From: Carposina sasakii
Lineage: Eukaryota; Arthropoda; Insecta; Lepidoptera; Carposinidae
Assembly: GCA_014607495.2 (NCBI GenBank)
Contig: CP053160.1
Location: 1,674,001-1,738,000 of the forward strand
Direction of reading: 5' to 3'
Length of the DNA stretch: 64,000 nt
Shown: piece by piece, positions 37,601-46,170 of the stretch
How positions within the stretch are numbered: the first letter of the stretch is position 1
Layout: each line of letters starts with the position of its first letter
Translations under genes and position numbers: made by a program
Notes under the pieces: generated by a model
The model's input: the letters and a program-made list of their open reading frames with translations, nothing else
What the model was told of the DNA's origin: nothing
Database searches by the model: none

Positions 37601-39337
37601 ACCCACAGACTACAGCTACCTATCCCTCGACCCTGACTGGGGCACCGTGAGGAAGGGCGGGCCCTGGCCGGCGCAGGACATCGCCACAATGGGCCTTATT
37701 CACAGCGAGTTTGAACGGGACCCTGAGATGACCGAGTTTATATTGAGGTATGTAGTTATAGTAGTGTTGTTTATGAAAAAGTTATTCTGTTTGCTGCATT
37801 TTTGTTATATAATCATGTTTCTGCCTTTGTACCATTATTTTAGAGTTGTTTTAGAATTTCTTTTGAAACTTATATTGCCAAGGATTTGACGTTTGTTTGA
37901 CTGGGCGTTCTCTCGATGAGCTGTCAACTTGTCACTGGTCTATCTTACCCTTCTATGCTAAACATGTCAATAGAATCTAATTCGCGATCCTACAGTTCTG
38001 GCTAATCCAGCACCCATATGATGAATTTGGTGAGAGTGAGATGTCACACTTTTAAACATCAAATCCACAGAGCTAAGTAATAAGTAATAACTAGACAAGG
38101 CAAGTACTTGGTGTGTAAAAAGGGATTACAAACCACTTCTATCAGCCCTAATTCATTCAGTCCTGGCTCGAGAACGAGTGTCTATTCTAATTCTTAACGG
38201 GGGCAGCACCCATATGATGAATTCGGTGAGAGTGAGATGTCTCGTCTCACTTTTAAACATCAAATTCACAGAGCTATGAATAACTAGATAAACTAAGTGT
38301 ATGTACTTTGCATATAAAAAATAACTTAAGAATTAGAATAGACACTCGTTTTCGAGCCTGGACTGAAGGAATTAGGGCTGATAGAAGTGGTTTGCAATCC
38401 CTTTTTACACACCAAGTACTTGCCTTGTCTAGTTATTACTTAGCTCTGTGGATTTGACGTTTAAAAGCGAGACATCTCGCTCTCACCAAATTCATCATAC
38501 GGGTGCAGTTCTGCGAATATAGCCGTCTATAGATAGGTTTATTCCCAGTCGTCCCCACTGGGTACGAGTGGGAAAAAAAAGATTCGTTCGTGTGACGATT
38601 GGAACTTTTTATTTCCCACTCGTTCTTTTTTTCGCTTGCCTACCACTGGGGACGAACGAAACTTTTTCCCACCTCGTACCCAGTGGGAACGACTGGGAAT
38701 ATACCTATAGGTATAATATACAGGAAATTAGTGACCGTCTGGCACTAGGCGTTGAACTGACGTCGTCGGCATGCTAAAAAAATCTGCTGGCAGGGAACGT
38801 GTTAAAGTTTAACGGACAATTTTTCTACTTTTTTTATTAACACGGCCCCCGATTGCCTAATTTGCAATAGCAGAGCCGAAGCAATGCGATAGCGAAAATT
38901 GAGAGTGCGTGCGTGCTTCCGCTCTGCTACTGCAAGTTACATAATCTGGGGGACGGAAAGTTGATGATGTTCTTGGGAGTGGAATGCACTTTCTGCCAAT
39001 ATATTTCCCGAGCACAACATTGGTCTTTTCAAAGCTAGAGTGAATAGGCACTTTCTAGGCAAACATGTACCACCCTAGGCCGCATCTTGCTTAACATCAG
39101 GCACGATGGCGGTCATCAAATGTTTGCCTAGCTAATTGTAAAAAAAACGAATCTCGATGATATTGCAGAAGCGAAGAGAGCGTGGTGGTGGGCGCGGCGT
39201 GCGGCGGCGCACAGGTGTTCTACAGCGAGCGGGGCGCGCGGCTCGCCGGCCCGCCCGCGCCTGCCGACGCGCTCGCCGCCGCCCCGCTGCGCGCGCGCCG
39301 CCGCCTGCGCAGCGAGCACGCGCAGCTGCTGCTATAG
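28657..39337 (+). CDS. HPS4: HPS4, BLOC-3 complex subunit (10 coding exons, complete)
   Basis: The spliced exons encode 838 residues; human HPS4 is about 708. HPS4 pairs with HPS1 as BLOC-3, a guanine-nucleotide exchange factor for Rab32/38-type GTPases in lysosome-related organelle biogenesis; in insects this means pigment and urate granules. The N-terminal longin-like region (about residues 5-190) has the MIVFVYDT start, GKFIIREYGRYIL, and the LQILEHCRKSKGVLGGIILY stretch that resembles vertebrate HPS4. A long, charged, probably disordered Ser/Lys-rich middle follows (about 267-650), mostly in one 1,163-nt exon. The C-terminal longin-like part has ALFVSGLQNMALLAIMDLD, GLIHSEFERDPEMTEFILR and an end RLRSEHAQLLL, resembling the vertebrate C-terminus. 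All introns are GT-AG and phases agree. Family assignment is by recognised sequence, not by alignment. The start is the ATG of an 8-nt coding exon; ATG 29251 is the alternative. Confidence 0.9.
29247..29376 (+). CDS. HPS4: HPS4 coding exon 2
   Basis: Acceptor TTGCAG and donor CAG|GTAATT. It encodes the first longin strand (MMIVFVYDTQCC) and the DPADAVLYFHPGWVSD segment. It ends in phase 0 at residue 46. Confidence 0.88.
30719..30914. mobile_element. MITE with long GC-rich inverted repeats (HPS4 intron 2)
   Basis: 196 bp. GGCCGGCCCGCCCATACGGC pairs with GCCGTATGGGCGGGCCGGCC, and the pairing continues through GAACGGAGCAGT and GAGGGCGCCTAAATGGTAAA for about 65 bases. A near-complete hairpin. 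Confidence 0.78.
31097..31201 (+). CDS. HPS4: HPS4 coding exon 3
   Basis: Acceptor CTGTAG and donor CTG|GTAAGT, phase 0 at both ends, 35 codons. It reads VVGTAHCVKSLFSPP through GRYIL, part of the first longin-like fold. Confidence 0.9.
31893..32120 (+). CDS. HPS4: HPS4 coding exon 4
   Basis: Acceptor CCTAG and donor AAG|GTGAGT, phase 0 at both ends, 76 codons. It includes SDRNIPDWVLSNRANLL, the LRVYHGDL stretch and a helix ending in VPMLNLPK. A second AG ten bases or so downstream could serve as an alternative acceptor. Confidence 0.88.
32714..32834. mobile_element. ATCAGATAG-family fold-back (HPS4 intron 4)
   Basis: Left AGGGTTGATTCTTCAATATA and right CTATCTGATCATTGGAAAAA form loose inverted ends shared with 63,202-63,303. 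Confidence 0.45.
32838..33085 (-). mobile_element. tRNA-derived SINE (HPS4 intron 4)
   Basis: On the minus strand: GGCCGTTTGGTCTAGTAGGT (A box), then GGTCCTGGGTTCGAATCCCG (B box), a body of about 170 bases and an AATAAATAAAT-type tail. About 245 bp, a full-length SINE pattern with the head at the right. Confidence 0.75.
33549..33612. repeat. ATCAGATAG-family fragment (HPS4 intron 4)
   Basis: GGGCTGATTGTTCCAAACGT and CAGATAGCCT match the ends of the element at 63,202. Confidence 0.4.
33822..33916 (+). CDS. HPS4: HPS4 coding exon 5
   Basis: Acceptor TTTCAG and donor AA|GTTAGT. It reads SATSVYMESLQILEHCRKS and GVLGGIILYNN, the part most like vertebrate HPS4. It ends with a two-base overhang that is completed by the next exon as Lys. 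Confidence 0.9.
33995..34130 (+). mobile_element. LINE 3' tail (HPS4 intron 5)
   Basis: CCCGCCTGCCCAGCGTGGTG, GGCCTACGTCCAGCAGTGGA and a GATGATGATGAATGAATGATG-like tail match the copy at 27,475-27,775. Confidence 0.65.
34455..34686 (+). CDS. HPS4: HPS4 coding exon 6
   Basis: Acceptor TTTCAG; donor AAG|GTTTGT, weaker than the others. It begins KIICTQLPASLTSYLSVVD and ends EEMVAKFKK. Frame and phase match both neighbours. Confidence 0.88.
34834..35996 (+). CDS. HPS4: HPS4 coding exon 7 (large, disordered middle)
   Basis: A 1,163-nt exon with acceptor TTCCAG and donor AG|GTATGT. It codes for a Ser-, Lys-, Asp- and Pro-rich stretch with little hydrophobic content, typical of the variable linker between the N- and C-terminal folds of HPS4. 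Codon use is far more GC-rich than the flanking introns, which supports real coding. Near its end it reads SGYSSRVMTPLELRDFPTP. Confidence 0.92.
36210..36444. mobile_element. CAGGGTGTAACA palindromic MITE, copy 1 (HPS4 intron 7)
   Basis: 235 bp between TA dinucleotides. CAGGGTATAACAGAAAGGGT and ACCCCTTCTGTTACACCCTG are inverted ends; GGGTATGTTAAGCG and CGCTTAACATACCC pair, as do the AGCCCACTA-type segments. Confidence 0.78.
36660..36770 (-). mobile_element. LINE 3' tail, minus strand (HPS4 intron 7)
   Basis: GTCGTCGTCGTCAGCCTATG and CAGTCCACTGCTGGACGTAG are the reverse of the tail seen at 27,475-27,775. Confidence 0.6.
36904..37075 (+). CDS. HPS4: HPS4 coding exon 8
   Basis: Acceptor TTCCAG and donor TTG|GTGAGT. 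It starts with an acidic SSDDSDSDSDADLGEY run and then the hydrophobic VRCALFVSGLQNMALLAI segment that begins the C-terminal longin-like region. Confidence 0.9.
37533..37747 (+). CDS. HPS4: HPS4 coding exon 9
   Basis: Acceptor ATCCAG and donor AG|GTATGT. It includes DYSYLSLDPDWGTV and ATMGLIHSEFERDPEMTEF, which resembles the vertebrate LMHSEF region. It ends with a two-base overhang. Confidence 0.9.
38010..38507. repeat. Long imperfect hairpin (HPS4 intron 9)
   Basis: The left arm (about 38,010-38,194) and right arm (about 38,333-38,507) are inverted copies. GGCAAGTACTTGGTGTGTAA pairs with TTACACACCAAGTACTTGCC, and AACGAGTGTCTATTCTAATT with AATTAGAATAGACACTCGTT. The loop holds a partial direct copy of the left arm (38,197-38,290). 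Transcribed as part of the HPS4 pre-mRNA. Confidence 0.75.
38540..38701. mobile_element. MITE with 38-bp inverted repeats (HPS4 intron 9)
   Basis: 162 bp. TATTCCCAGTCGTCCCCACT and GGTACGAGTGGGAAAAA at the left pair with TTTTTCCCACCTCGTACC and CAGTGGGAACGACTGGGAAT at the right. Confidence 0.78.
38846..38952. mobile_element. GC-rich fold-back MITE, copy 2 (HPS4 intron 9)
   Basis: Shares CGAAGC, AATTGAGAGTGCGTGCGTGC and CCCCC...GGGGG ends with the copy at 13,364-13,536, but is shorter. Confidence 0.6.
39169..39337 (+). CDS. HPS4: HPS4 coding exon 10 (terminal)
   Basis: Acceptor ATTGCAG. It completes Arg, then reads SEESVVVGAACGGAQVFYS, a GC-rich Ala/Pro/Arg segment and RLRSEHAQLLL before TAG at 39335. 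It is the most GC-rich coding stretch of the gene. Confidence 0.88.
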
Positions 39338-41149
39338 GCGGACACGGGTGTACTACAGCGCTATACATAGATATCTACGGCGTTGGCGGCTTCGTCCAGG
39401 CCGTATATACCTACCAGGCTATAGCACCTCTAGAGATATCTGTGACGACCGTAGCCAGGCTATAGCCCTCTATAGATAACTAGCGATCGCGTAGTTACTT
39501 CACTCGACTTATTTTTAAATCGGCCTGCGCAAGGACGTCACCAAGGGAAGGCCAGCATGCTGCTGCATTAAATTCATTTTTGTCCTACCCTCCTATTTTG
39601 GTACCTTGCATTGGTAATTGGCCCGTCTTCAACGAAAGCAATGGCAAAAATGATTTATTGTCTCCTTGTTATTCTGTTAATAATATTATGTTTTATCCTA
39701 CTTAGAAATAAGTGTATTTTACAGAAGAGTCGACATTTTTTATTCACAATTCGGCAATTTATGAACTCAATACTATAATGTACTAATATTTTATTTACCT
39801 AGTACCTAAGTAGTAATATTCATTTTATTACAGTGCTAAGTGCAATCCTAGTTTTAAGAAAAAACGTTTTTTTAACAACTTCTAGTCGAGTCAAAATCGT
39901 TGTGGTTATGACGTGGAGGCTATTAATTATTAAACAAATGTTTTGTGAAACTTAGGCAGCTCATACATGTTAGGCTAGATTAAATAGATGTACCTACCAA
40001 AGATTGTACTGCCCTGTCTTGAAAAAAATTGCTTGGGCCTTTTGGCCGTCTGCATAAATAAATTTGTCTCTCCAAAGATTTCCATAGTGTTTGCTAGCTC
40101 ACTAACCTTATTTAATACCAAAAATTTGAGAGATAGCATGACTAGAAGTCTCACATAAGCAGACGTTTTAGACATCATTCACTGTAGTAATTTGCCATCA
40201 AAGGCGTTTAGGCGCATTATGTCCAATTCGCAAAATGACCAACAGTACCTATAGTTCTCACTTGATCCGATTCCTAATTCGAGGGTGCCTCAAAGAGTAG
40301 CTTTGTCGATTCCCAAAACTGGATAAGGGTCGCTAATTTTACCTAACAATAGCATACTAGACGTGGTAAGGCTTTGACATTTTGCGCTTAAAAAGTTTGT
40401 AGGGCATCTCTTTGTCTGCAATCTCGTCACCAGGTAGAACGTAGAATACTCCTTTAACCATTACGCCATATTGTCCTGTTAGGATATCTCTATATTGTAT
40501 TTAGATTTCATGTAATGTTACAGGTTTTGTACATATCTACCTTTTATTAGCAGAGTCCTAAAAATGTAGTTTGTCTTACAGCTCCTAAGGCCAACTTGTG
40601 AAGAGAAGTTGGCATTGTGAGCAAGTATAGTAATGTATGTTCCAAATCAAAGAAGATAGTATTTAACTATTTAAGTAGTTATATTATTTAGACAGGTTTC
40701 TAGATGTAGATAAAAACAGGCATATGAAAAGAGAAAATAGAGTTATTTTTGTCTTTTTATTTCTGTTATTTGACTCGCTATATAAGCTCATCTAAATTCT
40801 TGCCATTAGTACGTAAGATGTAAGCCGTGTCAAGTCTGGTATTATTTACTGCTCAATGTTGCCGTCTATTTCGATATGCTGTCTTGTCTACTTGTATCGC
40901 GAAACATAGCGTCGTTGCCATGATTCTATGTATGTAGTTTGTAATGCCTGTTTCACCGTCTAACTAAATATTAAACTTGCAACCACTAGTCAAGAATGTA
41001 ACTTCAAATAATCTGAAGGTGCTGAGTCAATGTGCCATTGATTCGAACCTGCCTGCATATCTCCATAACCACGATATATTTAATTGGCTACCAGCTATAA
41101 TTATTATTAATGTATATTTGCAATCCTGTCCTAGACATTTCGAGAATTA
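39338..41149 (+). other. HPS4 3' UTR and downstream flank
   Basis: No coding frame. Candidate cleavage signals are ATTAAA near 39,567 and AATAAA near 40,057; I cannot tell which is used. CTATAG(A) motifs recur just after the stop codon. Confidence 0.35.
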
Positions 41150-41835
41150 TGTACTATACTGTGCAATATCCCTTGATGGTGTGGCATTGCCAGTCTCTTC
41201 AAACTTTAAGTACCTGAGCTCTGTCTTACAAGGGGATGGGAAAATACAAACAGAGATATAAAGCACCGAATTAGTTCAGGATGGATGAAATGACAGGTCA
41301 CGGGAGTTACGTGCGATGCCCGGATGCCGTTAAAGCTAAAGGGTAAGGTGTACAAGACCGTAATTCGACCTGTCGTCTTGTATGGATCTGAATGCTGGGC
41401 CGTAAAGGATGGAAATCGACTGCATGTAAGCGAGATGAGAATGTTGAGATGGATGTGTGGAGTTACAAGAATGGATAAAATAAGAAATGAGTATATAAGA
41501 GGAAGTCTGAAAGTTGCGCCGATCACAGACAAGTTACGAAGTAACCGTTTGTCTTGGTACGGGCATATAAAGCAACGGGATGAAAGGTATATTTTACAGA
41601 GAGCGTTGTGCATGAATGTGGAATAATGTGGATGGATATAAAGGAAGAGGTAGACCAAAGAAATATTGTATGGACTGTTTGACAGAGGATATGCGTGTAC
41701 TGGGAGTGAGCAATGAGATAATAGGGAAGAATAATAGGGATGAATGGAAAAAAGTACATATTGCGCCGACTCTAAATAAATGGGAACAGGGCAGGAAGAT
41801 GATGATGTACTATACTGTGACACAAAGGAGTTAGT
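41150..41835 (+). pseudogene. RTE-type LINE reverse transcriptase C-terminus, broken
   Basis: Frames give LPVSSNFKYL, then MPLKLKGKVYKTVIRPVVLY, GSECWAVKDG, MRMLRWMCGVTRMDK and VAPITDKLRSNRLSWYGHI, with stops after TEI and MNVE and a frame change. This is the thumb/C-terminal part of an endonuclease-reverse transcriptase element. It lies 1.8 kb downstream of HPS4 and is inactive. Confidence 0.85.
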
Positions 41836-44369
41836 CTGATATAGTACAAACTATTTTCCATTATTGACTTGTGATTGCATGTCTACTTTCCATTGTTATA
41901 TTTTTATACCGCTTTAATCAGCTGTAATGTGACCAATACTTAAGGTTTTCATTATGAATGATAACCTAATACACACACAGTATTATTTCAGCATTTCCAT
42001 CTATTTTCTATATATTCCATATTTAATTTTATGACTTGTCATCTATTTATTATAGTACAATGATTACTGAAGTACTAAATATCCGTGCGTGTATCATGTT
42101 CATTAGTCAAGCTATGAAAATCTGTGTCCAAAATATGATTTCTAATACATCATAAGTACAAATGTTTTATATTTTTTTGTTGCTGTTCATAATATTGAGT
42201 TAAGAGTGGTGAGTGTCAAGTTGCCATGTTGTGAAGGAGTGCCAATACGACACGTGTATGTGCTATTTATAAATATAATATACATAATATATATTGTTAA
42301 CATTTTTAATAAAACCGATAGTGAGATTTTGTTATTTTAAAACCCGTGTAATAAATAAAATATACTCCAAGATACTTCTACTTTTATTTTCTGATATACC
42401 TACTCCTATGACTACTATGGACTGCAATCAAAGTTAGTCAAGGTTATTAAACTATACATACATGCGAATTTTTGAGTAATCCAAAAAAAGGCAGTTATGT
42501 TAGAGTTGTTTATTGAATTTTATTTAACTACAAACATCAGAGTTAAAGTTATTTTAAGGTTAAGAATAAAATGCCCAAAATTCACCCCTTTAGTTATATG
42601 TTAGTTTTAAAACATCACAAATTAACGAAGTAACTTAAACTTGTTAATAGATTTCTACTCTGAGAAACTAAGAAATTAAATTCCTGACGTTTTTATGAAT
42701 GAAACATTTGATTACAGTCTGAAGATATGCATATACTTGCCATACAATGAATCAAAGGTAATTTCTAACTTCAAAGGTAGTAGTAATTTCTAACTACAGC
42801 GAGTGATGGTAATTAATGTCCAACAAGTTAGATACAAAGGATACATGGGTAAGAATAGGTGGGATAGAACAAAATGAGTGAAGAAGTACCATAATAGTTA
42901 CAAAACTATTGTTTATTAACAAACTCGCTCACAACACATCTCTACGCTAAAATAAGATTGTGAATATGACCGCGTCAGATTCAAAATAAAATCATACATA
43001 GAATACATACTATGAACTGAATACACATACTATGTCAGAAATGCAACAAGTATCGAATGTATGGTAAGAGTAACTTCTTAAGCGCGTCGGTGGTACTTGA
43101 AGGTCGGAAGATAAAGAATATGATCTGGGCGCGAGACTTCTCTCTTGAGCGTCTTGAGTGAGCTTGTTTGCTGCGACCTCCCTATGGCAGCTCGATCATA
43201 TTCTTTGCTTCGACATTCGTTTTCAGAAAACTTCGCTTCGGCACCGATATTCTATTTTCGGCGCCAACGGCTGGTCCGGGTTTTTCGAAAACCGCCATTT
43301 CAAAGGACTTTTCAACCAAATATTTTCAAAACTTCAACACAGATAGTTTCAAGGAACTTCATCCTTTACTTCTTGTTTCAATACCTTTTCAAACAAACAA
43401 AATCAATATTAGACTTAGTGTTTAAACTTTATTAGAATTATATTTTACATACTAAAGGCATCTTTATGCCTGGATGAGGCATTTACAGTCTAACTTACAA
43501 ACTACAACTTTGTGTATCACGTCTATCCGTAACATAAACGAGTTCCTCTCGCACACTATGACCAGATCAGAGACCGGAGTGAGCGGTCCAATGAGCCTTA
43601 AAGTTTACAACATCCCTTAAACAAACTAACAAGCTTTGTATAACCAACTGGCCCTACAGGTACATAATTATAAATGCGTTAGGTGGCCAGTGTCAGAGGT
43701 GTTGTGTACAAAAACTATGCTAATCTGATGTAGATGTCAGCGTCACCAACTTACTAATAACGACCTGCAAAGTCAAACATCGGAGTAACTAGTTGTTTCA
43801 TTATAATCACAAGGTGGTAAAGACTTCTATCAATTTATTTTATATTTAATAGCAGAGAGAGAGGCATACCTTCATTTTTTAGCCAGTTATTTTAAAATTG
43901 TATAAAATAATTTGATAGAATTCACTTTATCATGTAATAATGTGATGCAGGAATGACTGATGAATAAACATAAATCAACAGGGTTCTGTACTTAAATTAT
44001 TTACAATGTTTTAAATACAAAACCCAAAATACAATATAGAATCTTAATAGTATACTTAGAATGGATTTGAAAATGACCTATACCCTATACAAAATTAAAT
44101 GTAGATACAAGAAGTATACTTATGTAGTACTTGTGTGTGTTTGGCAGAATTTTTTGTTGGTACAGAATAAATTCTGCCACCCTATGCTTTTCAGTGGTTT
44201 GAGTTTGTACCAATCGTATGATCCCATGAGTTAATTTAGATATTTAGAGATGTAGAACATGTAATAATATTTTTAAATTACCTATCAGTTTCATGTAAAC
44301 ACTGTTAAATAAAACCAATCATAAAGTCTAAATAACATTTCTGATTTACTGACACTGACAGCTCATATA
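41836..44369. other. Space between HPS4 and tra2 (convergent 3' ends)
   Basis: Mostly AT-rich without genes. The patch at 43,085-43,425 is unusually GC-rich; on the minus strand it holds a 34-codon frame starting near 43,190 and then AATAAA near 42,914, so it is a candidate tra2 alternative end (see findings). Confidence 0.35.
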
Positions 44370-44630
44370 CGGGGGTGTAACAAAAAGGGTATGTTAGGCG
44401 AAAAGCTATGTAAATAGCCCACTATAGAGAACCTATCAACAAAATTTAAGACTCGAAATCACATTTTTATTTTACAAGATTGTATGAAAATTCCTGAGAT
44501 ATTTAAAAATTCTCCATACTATCCGGAAAAATAAAGATGTGATTTCGGGTCTCAAATTTTGTGGATAGGTTCTCTACAGTGGGCTGTTCATATAGCTTTT
44601 CGCTTAACATACCCTTTTTGTTACACCCTG
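44370..44630. mobile_element. CAGGGTGTAACA palindromic MITE, copy 2
   Basis: 261 bp. Left GGGTGTAACAAAAAGGGTAT and right ATACCCTTTTTGTTACACCC are inverted ends; the AGAACCTATCAACAAAATTT core is shared with 36,210. It lies downstream of tra2. Confidence 0.75.
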
Positions 44631-46013
44631 TATTTACGAGTTTTGCAAACAATCATCAAAGCATCAAACATACATTTTATTAAAATAAGGTATTATTTTA
44701 CTGGCTCAATAATAATATGTTAAAGCATTGTCAAAAGTTGGATCAGAAATGAACATGAGCAGAGAAATAAGCTTTTGCAAGGAGTAATATTCTCAGTAAT
44801 AAATTTATCAGTTTGACTCACATTCACTGTGGATAGATTGTCTGCAATGAAAATGCTATCTTAACTAATTTTATTGAATAGTCACAAAATGGTTCCCTAA
44901 AAAAACTAGGGTTTTGGAACTATTATACAAAAATGTGGAGCATAAACTAAATCACACCTAGCAAAATGTGTAAGGGTGACCTTATTCTATGAAAGTTATG
45001 ATAAAAGACTTTATGAGATGTTCCATCTTGTCACTTTTATTTTATTTCAGAATTTTATTTTATGAGAAGGTCAAACATCATTGTAGCCAGAACTACTCTA
45101 AATGAAGATTAATGTTATTTAAAATCAAGACCACAAAGAGGTAAACCTTATATGAAAAACTGGTCATTATGTGAAATAATAGTATGTCAGTTCTATTGTT
45201 ATCCATATTCAAAAAATATAGCCTACATAATGGTAATACTTCTGTAAAGTATTTGGTGAAGTTAAACTAAATTGGTAATTAATTATTAAATAGATAGATA
45301 GCCCCTGATATAAAGCATAGTCTTAATCTGACTTTACAATATACAAGAAAAAACGAAAATTGTATGTTAATAGATCTAGACTTGGCGTTTGCAATTTGGG
45401 GTAGCATAGCATTGGTGCCTTAACCCTGAGTCAACATACCAAGTTGGTAACCAACCAATAATGACCTATTACTGTAGCATACAGTAATTGCCTGTACAGT
45501 AAATATACATGCTATTTTGGTAAATTGGCATATGCTGCAAGCCATTAGACGCCATTTTGACTTAGTTCGCATATACATGTAGCCAGTAGATGATATTTTG
45601 GCTTAGCATATACTTATATATATTATAGTCAATAGACGTTATTTTGGCATAGTCAGCGTATGTGTGTCGCCGGAAACCAGTAGATGCTATTTTGGCTTAG
45701 TTAACATATACTTGCAGCCAGTAGACGCTATTTTGACTTATCATATTAACTAGTAGACGCTACTAGAATTACAGTTAGGTCGGGTCCGCTACTCGAGTTA
45801 GCGTACAACGCAAGCGGCAAACACAATTAGGTCAGGTGACCGTTTCCGCGATGCAGGCGCTTACAGTTTGCGTGGGTTTTAGCGTACATCGGCGGCAAAC
45901 GGTTATTGCCGCTCGTTACAATTAGGGTAGGTAGACAGTTAGCGTATTGTCGCTAGAGTTACAGTTAGGTTTTAATTAGCGTGTAACGGCATTCGGCTGG
46001 GCGGCGCTAGGCG
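44631..46013 (-). other. tra2 3' UTR and downstream flank
   Basis: No coding frame. The region next to the stop (45,770-46,013) is rich in GTTACAGTTAGGT-like and TTAGCGT words. The tandem repeat at 45,524 lies inside. No single polyadenylation signal stands out. Confidence 0.35.
45524..45765. repeat. Degenerate tandem repeat downstream of tra2
   Basis: About five units of 40-60 bp, each with a form of CAGTAGACGCTATTTTGGCT followed by TAG and CATATAC. Spacing varies. It starts about 250 bases beyond the tra2 stop and could be part of its 3' UTR. Confidence 0.65.
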
Positions 46014-46170
46014 CTAGACGCGATACTCACGCGGCGAGTAGGAGCGCTCGCGCTCGTAGCGGCGGCTGCGGCGGTAGTGCGGCGACGGAGAGCGGTGACG
46101 GTACCCACGCGCGTAGTAGTCACGCTCTCGCTCGCGGTAGCCGCCGCCGCCGCCGCGGTAGTAGTAGTCG
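46014..46170 (-). CDS. tra2: tra2 coding exon 7 (RS2 and stop)
   Basis: It begins [19 protein letters not shown] and continues through [20 protein letters not shown] to PREYRV and TAG. Acceptor TTCCAG. Just before the stop the exon contains CCGC|GTGAGTAT, a good 5' splice site, so an isoform that splices onward is possible. Confidence 0.85.

Noticed and set aside
39132..39465. Arg/Ala-rich frames around the last HPS4 exon
   Set aside because: GC-rich out-of-frame and antisense readings of exon 10; the in-frame reading ends RLRSEHAQLLL at 39,334.
41206..41823. 205-codon minus-strand open frame
   Set aside because: It is the antisense shadow of the LINE reverse-transcriptase fragment on the plus strand; its composition (Ser/Ile/Tyr/His-rich) has no family pattern.
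43060..43450. Solo LTR
   Set aside because: The patch runs from TGTATGG to ATTTTACA (TG...CA) and is compositionally distinct, but no matching 4-6 bp target duplication flanks it and no second LTR was seen.
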